From: Rosellinia necatrix
Lineage: Eukaryota; Ascomycota; Sordariomycetes; Xylariales; Xylariaceae
Direction: 5' to 3'
Length of the DNA stretch: 64,000 nt
Assembly (NCBI GenBank): GCA_021209875.1
Contig: JAGYVD010000002.1
Location: 4,898,001-4,962,000, forward strand
Shown here: piece after piece, positions 48,517-62,162 of the stretch
How positions within the stretch are numbered: the stretch's first letter is position 1
Layout of the letters: every line of letters starts with the position of its first letter
Made by a program: the position numbers and the translations under genes
The notes under the pieces: generated by a model
Told to the model about the DNA's origin: nothing
What the model saw: only the letters and a program-made list of their open reading frames with translations
Database searches by the model: none

Positions 48517-49587
48517 GTTAGTCAACACGAGACAACAGGTGGACCGGCTTCGTCCATTCCAAAACTGCCTTTGTGGTCTCACTGCTGAAGGCGGCGAAGA
48601 CGGCGAATACGGCGACAGAGTGCGAAGAAAAAAGAAGCATACTGAAACAAGTCTGAGCGGCATCGTCACCGACTTGACACCGACTTTTGGTAGCCATAAG
48701 CAAGGCCCTTCCTGGCTTCGTGGTGATGTCCCCCAAGGCTACTGCACACTAATCCCTAGCGGACTACGCCGACTGCCAGCCAAGCCCAGCTCTATTCGAA
48801 CAGCTCGGCTTTGCATGAGCTAAACTGCCCACCTAGGGTTAGGCAGTCTAGCTTGAGCATAGTGTATGTTACACTTGACGGCGTTGCTGTATCAGCTTAA
48901 TGATTAATTTGTGTGCTACAGCCTAGCTAAGTAGCTCCCGCCTAACTATGCTACTTACCTGCTTACCTTAGGTGCTCTGTACACTATGTACACCTGGTGC
49001 TGAAGTTCACAGCTCAAGAGCGATCTAGGCTTCCTTGGGGAAATAGGGAAAAGGGTATTTATATTAACTGCCTAATCTACCTACCGACCTATCTACGCTA
49101 CGCACGTAGTATCTAACTTACAGCATGAGTTACTAGGTACGCTACTGTTTGAAAACTTGGAAACCAGACGAGCCAAACAAGCCACTGTCAAAGTCTGTCT
49201 CAGTCACAGTACCGTATTTCACCTTCCCCGGTGTTTCTCGCTGATAAGCGCTGACAACCACCCACCACCCTGGGCCACCCCCTGTCCCCAACGTGCGCAT
49301 ATCAACTCATCACCCAATTACGGCGCTTCCGCCAGCCCTGTCAACGCGACAGCATTGGCCAGTCTGACCCAAGTCCTTCACCATATCTGCTCGAGTCGGT
49401 CGGCGGTGGTCGGTCGGCTCCTGGCGCGACAACACCACGGCTGTACCTGCGTCAGTCTGACAGCGTTTGGGGAGATCCAGACTAACAAAGTGTGACAAAG
49501 CTGTTACTATCTTGGGCGTCTAACCAGGCCTGTCCGCCACGGCGGTAAACTTGGTGAACAAGCTTCACCAAAGTGAATTTTATTCGT

Positions 49588-49622
49588 CGGCGTCGGCGTC
49601 GTCGTCGTCGTCGTCGTCGTCG
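49588..49622. repeat. (GTC)n microsatellite
   Basis: Eleven near-perfect GTC/GGC triplets, about 50 bp before the start codon of the CBM48-like gene, so possibly in its promoter or leader. Confidence 0.85.
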
Positions 49623-49668
49623 ATAGAGGTCAATTAGTCTTGGATTTGAAAACTTCTCTTAACCTGTG

Positions 49669-52063
49669 ATGGATCCGACGACGACGTTATTCACGTTTAT
49701 GCTGTAAGTCGTCTTATTCGTCTCTTCGTATGCTTCTTCGTATTCTCCTTCTTCCCTTCCTCCAAGTCGGTCGGAATCACCGCCATTCCTTTTTTCCCAG
49801 TATTTTATTATTATTTTTTATTTGACTTCCTTTTCTATTCCGAGCCACGGTTCTGGCATTCCCGTCCCACACCCTGTTGTTGTTTGTCATAAGCATTTGC
49901 TCCCACGCCTCTCTCTCGTCTGGTACGGGATCCTGGCAACTGGATGGATTGTCTCGGACGGGACAAGGAACAAGGGGTCGAGGATTGGATTGCACAAGGC
50001 CATTCTGAGCGTCTGCACACCCAGACACCAAGACACCCAGATCTTCAGCAAATTAGCCCGCATCCGACCCTTACTTCCTTTCCTTCTAGAAGGCAGTTCG
50101 ACGCCAGCGCAGCCACGTGAGGGTCGGATACTGGTACGTGATTGCGAGCTCCGTACCCCTGCCCGTCCTCCAACTCCCCCTCGACCAACCCTTGCCACGT
50201 AATAATTTGGCTGGACCTCACGCATCCCTGTCGAATTCGCGTGGCGTTGTTTGCAAGCGTGTCCACTGTCCGGCCAGCACAAAGCAATTATTGCCCGGCT
50301 GCTTGCCGTCCCTTTGACAATCTTGGCTTCTTTACCCTTCTATTTTTGCCCCGTGTCTGCCCATGCCCGCCCATGCCCGCCCATGTCCGGGGTACATCCT
50401 GTCATGTATGTCCACGTTAGTATGCATCATTAGGTCATTTCCCATCCTTGGTGCCTCAGCCCTGGTCTTCTGCCAGCGGGACCTTTACGAGTCATCTGTC
50501 GATCACTTCCCTGCCTTGTGCTGGACTAGCTGCCAACCCGCTCGGCTGGCGCCGTCGAACAGATAAAAGCTGACTGGTTCCCCAGACAAACACACCCTTC
50601 CGTCCTGTCGGTTCAGCTGCTTGGATCGTGGGATAACTTCAGCGTACACCACAGAATGGAACGAGATTCACGACGACATCAAGGTGAATGGAAAGGGAGC
50701 CACAACTTCGACAAAATCATCTGTGACGGCGACATGGCGACGAGTACTGAACGACGTGGAGGGCTAAAGATGGGCCAAAGATATTATTACTACGTGAGTG
50801 TACACATTACATCGGTACTCGTCCCCGACATGCCATACTTACATATATATATGCTGCTAGTATGAATTAAACGGTTCAACAGAGACCTACAACGCCTCGC
50901 TGCCGACCACGACGGCCTGCCCCTTTCTGCCGGGCCAGACCGTCAACACGCTCGACGTGCCCGTGGAGCGCCGGACCAGACTGAAGAGCGCCTCGATGAA
51001 TTCCCTGCGGAAGAACGAGTTTAAGACGATGGACCCGGCAGACAGGTTCGCGGCACCACGACAAAAATCGAGCGCGGGCCCTCGTCGGGAATTCCGCATG
51101 CCATCCGCCTCCATCCTCTCCAAGCGGGGCACACGTTCCGTCTCACCGGCGCCTAGTTGGACGGGTACGGCGCGTCGGTTCCTGGGCTTCAAGTCGCACA
51201 ACAAGGACCGGGAAGCGGAGCGTGGACGGAAGGCTAGCCCAGCTGAAGTGGAGGATGTGTTCTGCGAAGACCAAGATTCATCAACCGAGACGCGTTGCGC
51301 CACCCCGTCTGGTAGCATCCGGTCGCGCGACCTATCACCAGAGTCACTGAGGAAGTTCCTGTGTGAGGACCGGCCCGCCTCCTCATCGAACACGGATGCG
51401 CCCGCTAGCTTTTCAATCCCAGATGACATTGAGGAGGAGGCCGAGGACAATGACGACGACGAAAACTTCGCATCATCAATGGCATTGGACGCCACCCCTT
51501 TCACAAACCTGTCGCCTCCCCCTTTCCAGCGAGGAGGACTATCAGCACCGCCAGCAAGGCACACTAACCCTGCGACAAACCAAACGCCGGTGACTGCGGT
51601 TCGCCCAGTTAACAAACAGTGTTCTGTCCCTCTCACGAAGCTGCAGATTCCGCGATCGCATTCCACTCTATCTACGGCGTCTTCTAGTCTGGCCTCAGCC
51701 ACCTCGCCTCTGTCGAACATCTCGCAGGGCCCGAGCCAGTTTTCTTTCTTCGATGACTCGGAAGAAGAGGACCTCGTCGGTGATCGTACGCAGCGGAAAG
51801 AAAATGCCGACAGCGATGCTCTCGTGCTTGAGCTGCAGGCCCCAATAACAAGCTATAGTCTCCCCCGAGGATCAACAGACATCAAACGGCCTTTGGGCAC
51901 GACCCCTGTCTTGAAGTCACTAGAATCCCCAGCACTGGTTGCTCGGAGCGGCAATGGCGTGCCTGTTGGCGCTGATTTCTTCGGCCTTCCCAACGTTGAT
52001 GTTGGTCTTGATGACCTTGTTAACGACACGAATTGGATGAACGATGTCATTCGCCATAAATAG
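49669..52063 (+). CDS. AMPK/CBM48-like glycogen-binding-domain protein
   Basis: Predicted 481-residue protein with an N-terminal CBM48-like (AMPK-beta type) domain and a long disordered tail. Proposed exons: 49669..49703 (MDPTTTLFTFM), 50586..50793 and 50861..52063. Exon 2 starts after CCCCAG and gives SVQLLGSWDNF, then EWKGSHNFDKIICDGD and a KMGQRYYYY strand; the second intron (67 bp, GTGAGT...GCTAG) continues it to YELNG and CPFLPGQTVNTLDVP. The two conserved Trp of the carbohydrate-binding site type are in GSWDNF and GEWKG. The tail is Ser/Pro-rich with acidic runs (DDIEEEAEDNDDDENF) and FKTMDPADRF, SRDLSPESLRKFL and DVGLDDLVND blocks conserved in fungi as I recall. Role unknown, perhaps glycogen-linked. 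The 882-bp first intron is long for a fungus; the last two exons are secure, the 35-nt first exon is inferred. Confidence 0.78.
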
Positions 52064-54757
52064 GATCAACGCGCCCTGCATAATATTTCATTCACGCCAC
52101 CATCACCTCTTCACACATCTTCACTGTCTCAAATATCACACTATATTAACGGCCTATTTTCCATCATCACAAGCGACTTTATAGAAAAGGGAGGTTATTT
52201 AGAATTTCGGCCTGGTTGTTCTCGCGGACACAAAAAAAACCGGTCACCAGCATCTCGGGAGTTGAGCATATTGAACATTTACGACGATCGCATCATATTA
52301 CTTATTTTTGCATGGCATCCGGCGCACTCAGTTTTTTGGAAATCCCCACCAAGAAAAAAAGTTTCAAAATCATGTTTTATATTTTTCCTGTTCCTTTTGT
52401 CTCTCGATGAAATTGGCCATCCAGGCTGAGGCCAGGCCTTGAGGCAACGCGGCGTTTCTGGCCTGGGCTCACTCGCCTGGACTGGCAAGAGCAGATACGA
52501 CCTCTGAAATAGCATATATATATTTATGACCTGATGGGTCTCCTTTGTACTAGCGTTTTAATCAATCAATGGGGGAAAGCGTGCCTGTAGCGGCATGCGG
52601 CGGATGCCATAGCAAGCAACATCTTTCTAGATAGTTTTTGCTCTCTCAGCGATGAGATGGGGGGTTTGGTTTTTGCTCAGCGCAGAACCAAGAGAGGCCA
52701 GCCTACTCGTACCAATAATACGAACAGTTTGCTCGTCTCAACACATTGCTTGGCCTTCTTCTCTTCCTTCTGTGACACTGAATCCTAAAAATCGCATGCA
52801 TGAATCTCCCATTCCTTCCTAATTATAGGTGTGAACGCTTTGTCCCTATTTTCCCAGTTTGGTCTCATCCGCCTAGGTGAAATCCATTAACAGGCCTATT
52901 AAGGCCACTTGTGGCAGGTAGTAATTAGTCTATCTAACCACTTCGTCACCCAGTCTGGGTATCCCATGTCCCTCTTGGGGTAGATCGACTAAGCTCTGTA
53001 GCATTGACCTTTTGTTATTATTGCCTGGGGAGGAATGAGAGGAAGGCCGTGTCGTCTTCGGACGAGGGGTCTGAAACGGCAAGAAAACCATCCCATAGCG
53101 CGTCGCGCGTCAGCTGATCTTACCTACTTAATTACTTTCCACCGCCCTCCTATCGGACGTTTACATACTGTAGGTGATGTATGTATGTATGTATGTATGT
53201 ATGTAGTCCGGTCTTTTTCCCAACGCTAACCTCAGCCTTCCCAGTCCTATGTACTTGCTTACTGGGAAGGAGGCTTCGCGCGCATCGCCCCGGCATTCAC
53301 TACTTGCTCTAGTGCGCTATCTAGGTACATTGGCGTCTCTTCTGCCGTGGCGAGAAGATAAACTGAGCTGGACGAAAAAGTTCTACAGAAGGGGTCCTCG
53401 TGATAAGTGCTTACCGTGCAACCGAGTACAAACAAATACAAATCCTGGTCCTCTGGCTCTGCGTTATTACTCCCACCCCCTTCTCTGCCTTGCCTGTCGA
53501 ATCCCTAACAGCAAGGGATTGTTAGTAGAACCGGGCAGATCGGTAAATCGGAACAGCTCTGTACGGTAGTAAGAGGCTCTCGCTAGAGGCGGATAGGAAA
53601 TCCAGTTATTATTATATGCTGTCAGATGGCATGTCAATGTATTCGTCGCTCCCTAGTTACTTTTACACTTCCCCCCCTTGACATCCATTACCTCTTCAGA
53701 ACGAGATAATACCAGCCCGGTGGGGGAGGAGATCAAATGAATTCTTCTGCAATAGAGCAAGAATGTTGTGTTTAATCATCTCATCTCTTCGTTTTAGCTC
53801 TCATTGCGTACACAGATATATCTGTCTCACATTGTTGGCCCCCTTTCCGTTTCCTTGGGATAACTGGCTGTGTAAACGTACGCACTCCGTCATTGCGCAA
53901 CTTCTACAAGCTTTTATAGTCTTTAGCATATCATTGTGATTTCACCATAAAAAAAACAAGAGGCACTAGGAACTAGGAAATGCTATACGAATAATGCCTT
54001 CAATTTGAAAATGCTTGCTTGCTAACGCGCATGGATGGTATCAAACGTCACTCATGTCTGCCCATATCCGCATTCCTGTTCTATGAATCTTCTCGCATCA
54101 GTCAGAGATTATTCTATCGCGCATTATGGCTTGTTGAAGAACATAAACAAGCTCGTGACTTTAGTAACACATTTGTAGACCATCTCCCGGTCAAACATCA
54201 TCGTATATAAATAGTGGAGGCCGTAACGCCTCCCATCAAAGTAACACCGCGCAACCTTCGCAATTAGTGACACCGGTTGAAGACGAGAATTTCTGGTTGC
54301 AGCGGTAACGCATCAAAAGGAAGACCGCATTTAGGGGGACAGACAGATTTCGCACCGTCAACGTATTTACTTCATCTGGCTTGTTTGCCAGCGCACAAAC
54401 GTTGTGTTGACCTCCCACTGGGATGTACCTGCAAATAAAACCACAGCTGGGAAATGATCATGGCTTAGACCTCTTTCGATCGCTCGCATCATCTTCCGGC
54501 GCGTCCAGAGCGTGGAACATGTCTTCAATCATTGATATCTCCTGCGGGGTTGGGTCCTCAATGCCTTGCTCTTCGAAAGACATCAACTCCGGAGATAGCG
54601 AAGGAAGAGGTAGGTTTTCGATAAAATGTAGCGACATCGAAACATCGAGACCTGGGTCTTCGCTCTCGTCTCTATTAACTAGTTGCTCTACCCATTTAGG
54701 GCACAGTCTAACTACCACACGACCCCAACTGACCGAGAAATGAGGCATGTCAACTTC
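52064..54757. other. Convergent spacer, no gene seen
   Basis: About 2.7 kb between the CBM48-like gene and STE11 ends. Open frames (such as 53249-53569 or 54423-54743) are short or lie antisense to nothing known. A TATG microsatellite is at 53175-53207. Confidence 0.55.
53175..53207. repeat. (TATG)n microsatellite
   Basis: Seven to eight perfect GTAT/TATG units in an intergenic spacer. Confidence 0.9.
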
Positions 54758-57505
54758 CTAGGTAATGGGCGTCAAGAACGGACTCAGGCGAAGGTCGTCT
54801 GCGCTGGGCCGCAGATTATGGTCGATCTCGAAAGTCCTGCTCAAGAACTCCACTGCCTCGGCACTGGCATTGTCGGGGATGGTGGGCGATGCTTTGCCAC
54901 CACCGATTTTGAAGATAGCTTGCAGTTGACTGCAATCAGGGAAGGGGTGTTGGCCGGTCATCATCTCGACAACCAAGCATCCGAGAGACCAAATATCAGC
55001 CTTACGGGTGTAGGAGGTTTGTTTAACGACCTCAGGCGCCATCCAGAATACGGATCCCTGGAGAGATGGTCGGTTCTTATTGTTATTCGCACCGCTGAGG
55101 ATATTGGTTGCTTCAAGTTTCTTACTAATTCCGAAGTCAGAAATCTTGATTGTGCCCTTGTTATCGACCAAAATGTTGGCGCCCTTGATATCGCGATGGA
55201 TGATGTCTCGATTGTGTAGATATGACAGCCCTTCGAGAATTTGTCTGACGAAGCTGCGGACCAACGGCTCTGGTAGAGCCCCGTACGAGTTCAGCATTGT
55301 CTGAACCGATCCACCAGGAACATATTCGAGAAAAATGTTTAGATACTCGTTAGATGAGCCGCAGCCTAAATACTGGACAATATTCGGATGTCGAAGATCT
55401 CGTAGAAGGCTAATCTCACGCTTTAGAGCCTCGATCATGCTCTTCTTACGGGCATCGGTCTGGCTATTAGCGCCCGGCGAAGGGGCCTCCACCTGTTTGA
55501 CGGCAAGTAACTCTCCAGTGACGGCATGCAAGGCCAGATATACGCAGCCAAATGAACCTTGGCCGATCAAAGCACCCTTCATCCATTTGTTGTCGTCCCA
55601 TGATTCGCCGGCGAGAAAACTCGCAAGCTCCTCGTCAGCGTCTTCTCCGTCCTCGCTCAGAGCTTGCGTGAGATCCCTTAGAGATTCAGAACCCTGCGTA
55701 CTTGTCTCGTCATAATAACTGTGGCGTATGAGGTTGCCTTCCGGGTCTGTGATATTTACGGTGTCGGATCCACTATCCGCGAATGAAACGTAGGATTTTC
55801 GATTCGGCTCGATGGGAGACTCCTCCTGTAACGTGTCGAGAACCGATGAAGTGACTGAGTCCCTGTAAGTATGTAAACGCCCCTGGGCCTCACGCGCTTT
55901 GACTTTTGCGAGGTGGCCATTGCTAAGCCAGCTGTCAGCAATGGTTGGAATAGGTGGAGCATCCTGTATACTAGAGGCGAAGCTGAAGTTGCTAGCAACA
56001 CTAAGTCGGCTGTTAACCCTGCTTAACCTGGTAGATCTTCGCATGGACAATCGAGCTGTCCGATCTATATCTTCTCTGGGATGATCAGGGAAGTACGAGG
56101 TGAGATCCGACGTGATCAATTCACTGGGAGGTCTTAATCCACCGAATTGTCGCAGGACACTCTGATGTCGAGGATGAACTCTGGTTGGGCTTGGAGCTGG
56201 GCGCTCTAGATCCCTAGCTGCATTATGTAGATTCCTTTCACGGTCTTGGACCGATATAGGCGATAGAGGTTGCTGAACTTCGTTCCAGCTCTCACCAAGC
56301 AGCTTCTGCACCTTGAGCTGGCTCCTCTTATCGACATTCTCGAGTGCACGTGTATGTTTTTGCTGTGCCTCTTCCATGCCGATAGCTGCAGCTCGCAGCA
56401 GTTCGGATTCTCCAGGCTCTCCAGATGGAACTTTCCGGAGAATTAGCCTATTCCTCTCGGGGCGTTTCTGGTCGTTGATAATGCGCCACAGCTCGGTATC
56501 ACCGAGGCGCCGGCATTGTCTGGGGTCCGGATCAACACCGGCCAACACCCAAAAACAAAAATTACGATCGTGATCTTCTCTGAGGGCAAATTTCCGTAGG
56601 GTTACACGCATGACCTCTTCACAAGTGTTGCAGCCGGCCACTTTGACCACCTTTGTGGTACCTCCTGTGGATATAACCCGAATGAAATCTTGGTCCTGTG
56701 GTAGCGCAGCCATCAGCGAACCATCTTGACTAGAATTATTCCGCGTATGGGTCATTACCAATCGGCCGGATCCAAGGGTATCCGGAGGAGAGGTAGGTCC
56801 TCTCACCGTCGGCGTCATGTTGCTCATATATGACTGGCCTGGGGGATACCGATTTTGCCTAGAGGGTCGAATATCGGCAGTATGTAGTGGCGAGTTGGGC
56901 CGCGAAGCCGGTTTGGCTATCTCGATAGACGGGTTCATCCTCTTAGGTATCGAACGAGCGCCCGAATTAGGAGGGCGCGGCGAAGCAGACGAAGGGGTGT
57001 ATTGGCTATCGAGCATGGCAAAAGAATCCTAAAAAGTCAACTTGTCAGATGCCTCGAAGTGCCATTAGCCAGGCCGAGAGAGAGATCTTACCCGATTCCG
57101 CCTTTTCTGATTCGCGTACGCCTTCGTCCGCAACTTCTTAATACCTAGAAACAGTCGCACTCGATCGCCAACCTTATCAATGCCCATCTCCTTGAGGACT
57201 TCCTTGTCCATTTCCAACAGATTCTCGCCATTGATGTTGTTTTTGCGGAACAATTTTTCGTATTCTCCGCACTTGACACTTCTTAGATATTCGCAGACTT
57301 GGTCCTCGTTCCAGTTCTTAACAGCATCGGGGCCATCGATGTCTGAGAATTCGGATTCGGTCGGGCTGACGAAGGGCTGCCCGGAGGCGGGCATGGCGAG
57401 AGCCCGTCTCGTATGTGGGATGTTGGAAGAGGGCGTGTTTCCCACGAGGGTCGAGGCGCTTGACAGCGAGGCGGGAAACGACGACTTTGACGCAAGCATC
57501 GCCAT
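54758..57505 (-). CDS. STE11: MAP kinase kinase kinase Ste11
   Basis: MAPKKK at the head of the Ste11-Ste7-Fus3/Kss1-type cascade (pheromone response, hyphal fusion, and in pathogens infection structures). Two exons on the minus strand: 57505..57092 and 57028..54758, with a 63-bp intron (GTAAGA...TTTAG); 894 residues. The start is the first ATG of MAMLASKS, in an AAAATGG context. Domains: SAM at about 62-126 (NWNEDQVCEYL, GIDKVGDRVRLFLGIKKLR), an RA/RBD-like domain at about 253-342 (DFIRVISTGGTTKVVKV to RLILRKV), a Ser/Pro-rich linker, and a kinase domain at 620-891. Glycine loop GQGSFG, catalytic Lys649, HRD 749-751, DFG 769-771 and APE in WMAPEVV are all intact. SAM is expected to bind the Ste50 adaptor. 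Matches MST11/SteC/NRC-1 architecture. Confidence 0.96.
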
Positions 57506-58092
57506 TTTAGCGGTATGATGGGGGAGAAGAAGAGTTATGCCCAAGCCGACATTTGGGGTTCAGCATTAGTCTCTTTCTCTCCTCTGCCACTACTTCGACA
57601 CCTTCTTTGAGAGCGGTGTCGAGCGGGACAAAGCAGAGGATACCGTCGACCGGGCTGGCTCCTGGTGGCTCACAATAACAGGCCGACCATATGATAAATA
57701 GTCCGAGTTGGCTTCCTATCACTTACGAGGAATCGCTTTAGCGGTTTCAGACGCGGAATTGCCGCGTATGCAAAGTGGAAGGATTGAGGTAGGTGGCCCG
57801 GGAAATATCAGCTGGGCCTCGTTGATCGCTTCCTCCCACGCTCGGTGGTTTGGGTCCTGGGCGAGCCACGGGAAGGAAGGGAACAGCGGGTGACAAAGGA
57901 CAGAAGAAGGGGAAAAGAAGGATTGAATTAAGAAAAAAAAAACGACGCCAGAAAATGATCAACACTTTTTTCGTAGTGAATGAAGAGAAAAAGCAAAAAC
58001 AGCCCAGGAATGGTGGGGAGATGTTAGATGGTGTTTCCTCGTCTAAAATGGGAGGAGCAATCCAGAAATAGGAGTGGACAGACCAACACTTG

Positions 58093-58235
58093 TAGGTAAG
58101 GTAATAGGTAGGTAGGTAAGTACCTACTTTTTCTAGGTAGGGTGGTACCTAGGTATGCTGCACAGTATACCTAAGTTACCTAAGGTACTGTTACTGGCAG
58201 AGGGGCACCTAACTACACAACCGAGTGGTGCCTAC
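58093..58235. repeat. TAGG/CCTA microsatellite patch
   Basis: GTAGGTAG and CTACCTA units in both orientations, centred on GGTACCTA; about 600 bp upstream of STE11. Confidence 0.8.
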
Positions 58236-58975
58236 CTATCTGAGTATTCACAAGTACCTCCACAATTCCACTATATGTGGAGCTACAGGACTATACCTAA
58301 AGATTAGTGCGGTTGTGGAGGTGTGCACAGGTGCTTGGTGGGATGCCTCTAGACCTCTATACTACCTGGCAGCACCCAATGGCTACCTAGGTATCCATCT
58401 AACCCTTTTCACCACAGCGAATTTTGGTATGTACTTGGGGCCGGCTTACGGTACCTAGGGGGCCGACATATTGGAGCTGTCTTGCCTCTTACTGTTGCCG
58501 GTAGGCTTCGTCTGCAAAGTAATCGCATCTGATCCAGCTCACAAAACACGGCTTAGATACTTGAGGTGTCACTAGCAAATAGACGGGGCTCAGGTACTTG
58601 CAACTGGGATGAAGTATTGTCGCTTTTAGGGCCGTCTTTCCAGGGTCCATTCTGTGGCGCCAAGTGCTGAGCCGTCTCTATTCTTGTACATGATGGGCTC
58701 TGATTGGCTTTTGACACCCTAGTCTCAAGCATTGCGGCGGCGCCAGTGGTGGGAAAGTGAAACTCAGGCAGGCAGGGGTTGTGCCACTCCATGTTCGCAC
58801 GCTATCTCTGCACTTACCTACAGTAGGTACCGTAGCATGGCATCAATAACAGCCTCCCAGAGGTAGTAACAAACCAACGGTCACGCCGCCCGTGGCAAGC
58901 GAAGTCGTGGGGCCCGACACCGAGCCGTCAAATGTTGAACCTATGGTAGTACCATCCATCCCTGGGTACCTACTT

Positions 58976-59038
58976 ATTCATAATAATGATAATAATGATA
59001 ATAATAATAATAACAACAATAACAACAGCAACAACAAT
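58976..59038. repeat. (AAT)n/(AAC)n microsatellite
   Basis: About twenty AAT, GAT or AAC triplets in succession. Confidence 0.9.
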
Positions 59039-59281
59039 GCTTAGGAATACGAACATCCGACGATAAATGTCCATAACATTGATCAACACCACCGCACCTG
59101 TTCATCAAACATGGCGGACCCTTGGAGCCGTTCCCGCAGACCGCCGTCATCTGCACTCTCTTTCTGGGTCTAGTCCAGTATTTTGACTCACCCGCTGTTC
59201 GCGTCGCAGTTCCATTCGCATTTTGTCTCACATCGAGTTGCGTTACACGTATGAGCGATTATCAGTGCAGTCAGTCAGTGC

Positions 59282-59360
59282 TGGGACAACATCGGCACTG
59301 GGACATCGGTGTTGGGACATCGGTGTTGGGACATCGGTGCTGGGACATCGGCGCTGGGCA
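59282..59360. repeat. 14-bp minisatellite
   Basis: Five units of TGGGACATCGGTGT; the first is 3 bp longer and the fourth and fifth vary at C/T positions only. Confidence 0.9.
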
Positions 59361-62162
59361 GGTACACCGGTACACTAACTCACTACACCATTGCCATTGC
59401 CAGTAACCTCCTTTCCAGAATGATTGGCGATACCCCGATTCTCGCTGATGCGTTGGGAAGACGATCCGTACAGCTGCATATATCCCATGCCCTCTCTTCT
59501 GTCAGCCGGACTTTGTCTCCCCCGTCTTCTGCCCGTGTTGTCTGGATAGCCTTTGTATTGGTTGGTACACAGTTGGGTATTTGACAGTAGCAAATCAGCA
59601 TCCGAAATACCCCCGGTTCGTCGTTGGATTCCATCCATTCGCCCCTCGCAATAAGAAATAAGACCGCCTCAAACGGCGAAAGCACTCAGGCTGTCCAATT
59701 GGGTCGCAACCTCGCGCTTGTTGCGGCATGGCAACTGCTCGTATTTTTGGCAAAATGCATATCTAGCCCGTTTGTGATATCATTTGCAATATATGGCAGG
59801 ATTGAAGTGCGCAATCTTTCCTCCCACCCTTTGATTATGACCCGGGTTCGTCCTGCCGAAGTGCCGACCGAGATTCAAAGGAGCACCATGGCATATGATC
59901 GACAGCTACCCGTGCAAACAAAGGGACGCGTAGCCTTGCTACCATGCATAGTGTATACACAATATGGGGCGCATATGGGGCGCGCACGTCGTGTATGTAC
60001 ATCGTGTACATCGTGGCCATTATCCAGGGTTGGGCAATGGTGAGCGAGAGGCGAGGCAGGCGATATCGACGAAGACGCCCACACGCCTCGGGTTGATTGG
60101 CCGATGCGCCGTGGCGCGCTCGATCCAGCGAGTCAATCCCACGGCGTAAAGATGGCGCAAGTGTTCCGTCCAGGGGTTACGCCGGCAGGGGTACCACGTA
60201 GATCGCCAACTTGAAACTCGCCGCGTTTCGACCAACGCTCACACGAGACTACAGCAAACCTAACGACAGAGGCGGTCTGGCCTTATCACCCCCGCTAGTA
60301 CCCGTCAAGTATCCCTTGTGTCGGTAAAACTATCACAATCAATGAATCGTATTAGCTGGGTACAATATGTATGGGCCTTCCGCTATGGTCTCCAGAGCTA
60401 TCCGGGCGGCCACCTGATCGACATTCGTCATGATGAACGACGGTCCTCACGATATCAGACCCGGTAGTCAAAGCAGACAAGCCCTTCCGCCACATGCGCT
60501 TGGTGTCCCCCTCAAGGGCTTTGTTGAGTTCAATGCACCTAGTTTAGGACGGGTGGAACTGGTGGCTGTCCGTCACCCCATGCTTTCTGCATGGAATTCC
60601 AGTGCCAGCGTCCTTCATTGGCTTCAAAATCGGCCGCATCAGACGCTACAGCTTTAGGGTAACAGTGTCAAAGTGCCAAAAAGCCACAGATTACGACCGC
60701 CCCTCTAGGGAGTCCGCTACGTATGCTCAGTATCCCTCACCGTTGAGCCCCATCATTAGGTCGGCCGGGTGAAGACTTGCAAGAGCGCGAGGATGAGTGT
60801 CTTCGATAATATGGGGGAATACATATACAGAGCAGGATGTTGTCGTATCTTGCAGGTGCCACCACACTTTCGGGCTTCTTCCCCAGTAGAGCATCTGATA
60901 GTGGAGCGCGTTGGCACCTAACATTTTCCGCCAATGACGCTTTAACCACTTATTATTATTGCCTCTGGAGCCGGTTTCTGTGAACAACGGGTGGCTATCA
61001 GGGCTCCGGAGGCGAACAAAGCTCACGAGTTGTGTGCCTACATTGCTCATTCCTAGATGATTCCGTAGGGTTAAATAGAAAGCTAAACGGCAGTAAAGCC
61101 CTATACAATTTTACCAGAGAACTCGATTTTCGGTGTCGTGTATGGCTTGACCCCTCCCTCCCGGTTTTTTTTTTTCGGCTGTCTTTTAGGAGTACCCGGC
61201 GGGGTTTACTACAGTCTACAGATCATATTGGCAAACACCTCTCGTGTCCACTACCGCCCTCCACATACACTACTGCTGCAACTAGCCGTGCTGTTATCAC
61301 AAAGGATGAAATTGCGCCACTACCCCTTACAAATCTTATAAGTTGTCAACATTAAACAATATGTTAGAGCCTAGCCAGCAAATACACTTGAACGTACATT
61401 TCTTCTCCCTGCCTCAGTGATAAGAGTCTAGTAAGCGCCTCTGGTATCGGCCCTTTGTAGCGCACCGAATTCCAGGTACACAGTACCAGTTACATGGTAA
61501 AGAGAGCAAACTGACATGGATTGAGGATCTGCTGCAGGAACGGATCATTCTTTCTGAACAAGGCCCACATACCATACCGGAGGATCTACACAGGAGAAAG
61601 GTTAACCGGGCGAAAACAGATGAGAGAGGCGCTAAAAGGGGGCAGGTTGTCGCTTTCGCCATGATAACTATGGGTCTCATTGAACCGATCTAGGTAGGCA
61701 TCGGGCTGTGAAACCAATACGTGTGTACAGAAGCATTTAGATGTAGTTATGTATTACAAGTACTTAGTATGTAGCACACTACAACAACTTGAAGTTACTG
61801 TAATAATAGAGATTGCTTAGACTAGTCTCAAACCTAATCCTTAGGCGGCTGAGGTGGCTCGGGTGGTCTATGCCTCAAACGGCCAGAGATTCTGGATGCC
61901 CAGGGCGCCGAAATATCGAACGTACACTAATAGCTGCGAGCGAATTTACCAGAACGACACCCATGAGGTAGTTAAACCAAGCTCTATGTAATTGTGAGGG
62001 ATAAGTTAAACTGGTAAATCAATATTGTGTTTTTGTCTCTATTTCGCTTATTTGTCGTATTACTAGAGATGCTATGTAGAGGTGTCGGAGACATGGCAAT
62101 TGCTAAGAAAACATACTTAGGTAGGTAGCTGACGTCAGGACAGTCATTTAACTAGGGTTGTT

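Larger units (their letters stand above)
39898..49668. other. Gene-free, AT-leaning region with degenerate repeats
   Basis: Almost 10 kb without a supportable gene. Open frames are all under about 140 residues, with no recognisable domains, and spliced readings gave nothing. It contains a transition-diverged repeat family at 40.8-42.2 kb, a short AGCTCAGCTCTT tandem near 45704-45730, a TTAGG-like run at 48498, and a GTC microsatellite at 49588. It may be an eroded transposon landing zone, but no reverse transcriptase, transposase or terminal repeats could be read. Confidence 0.5.
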
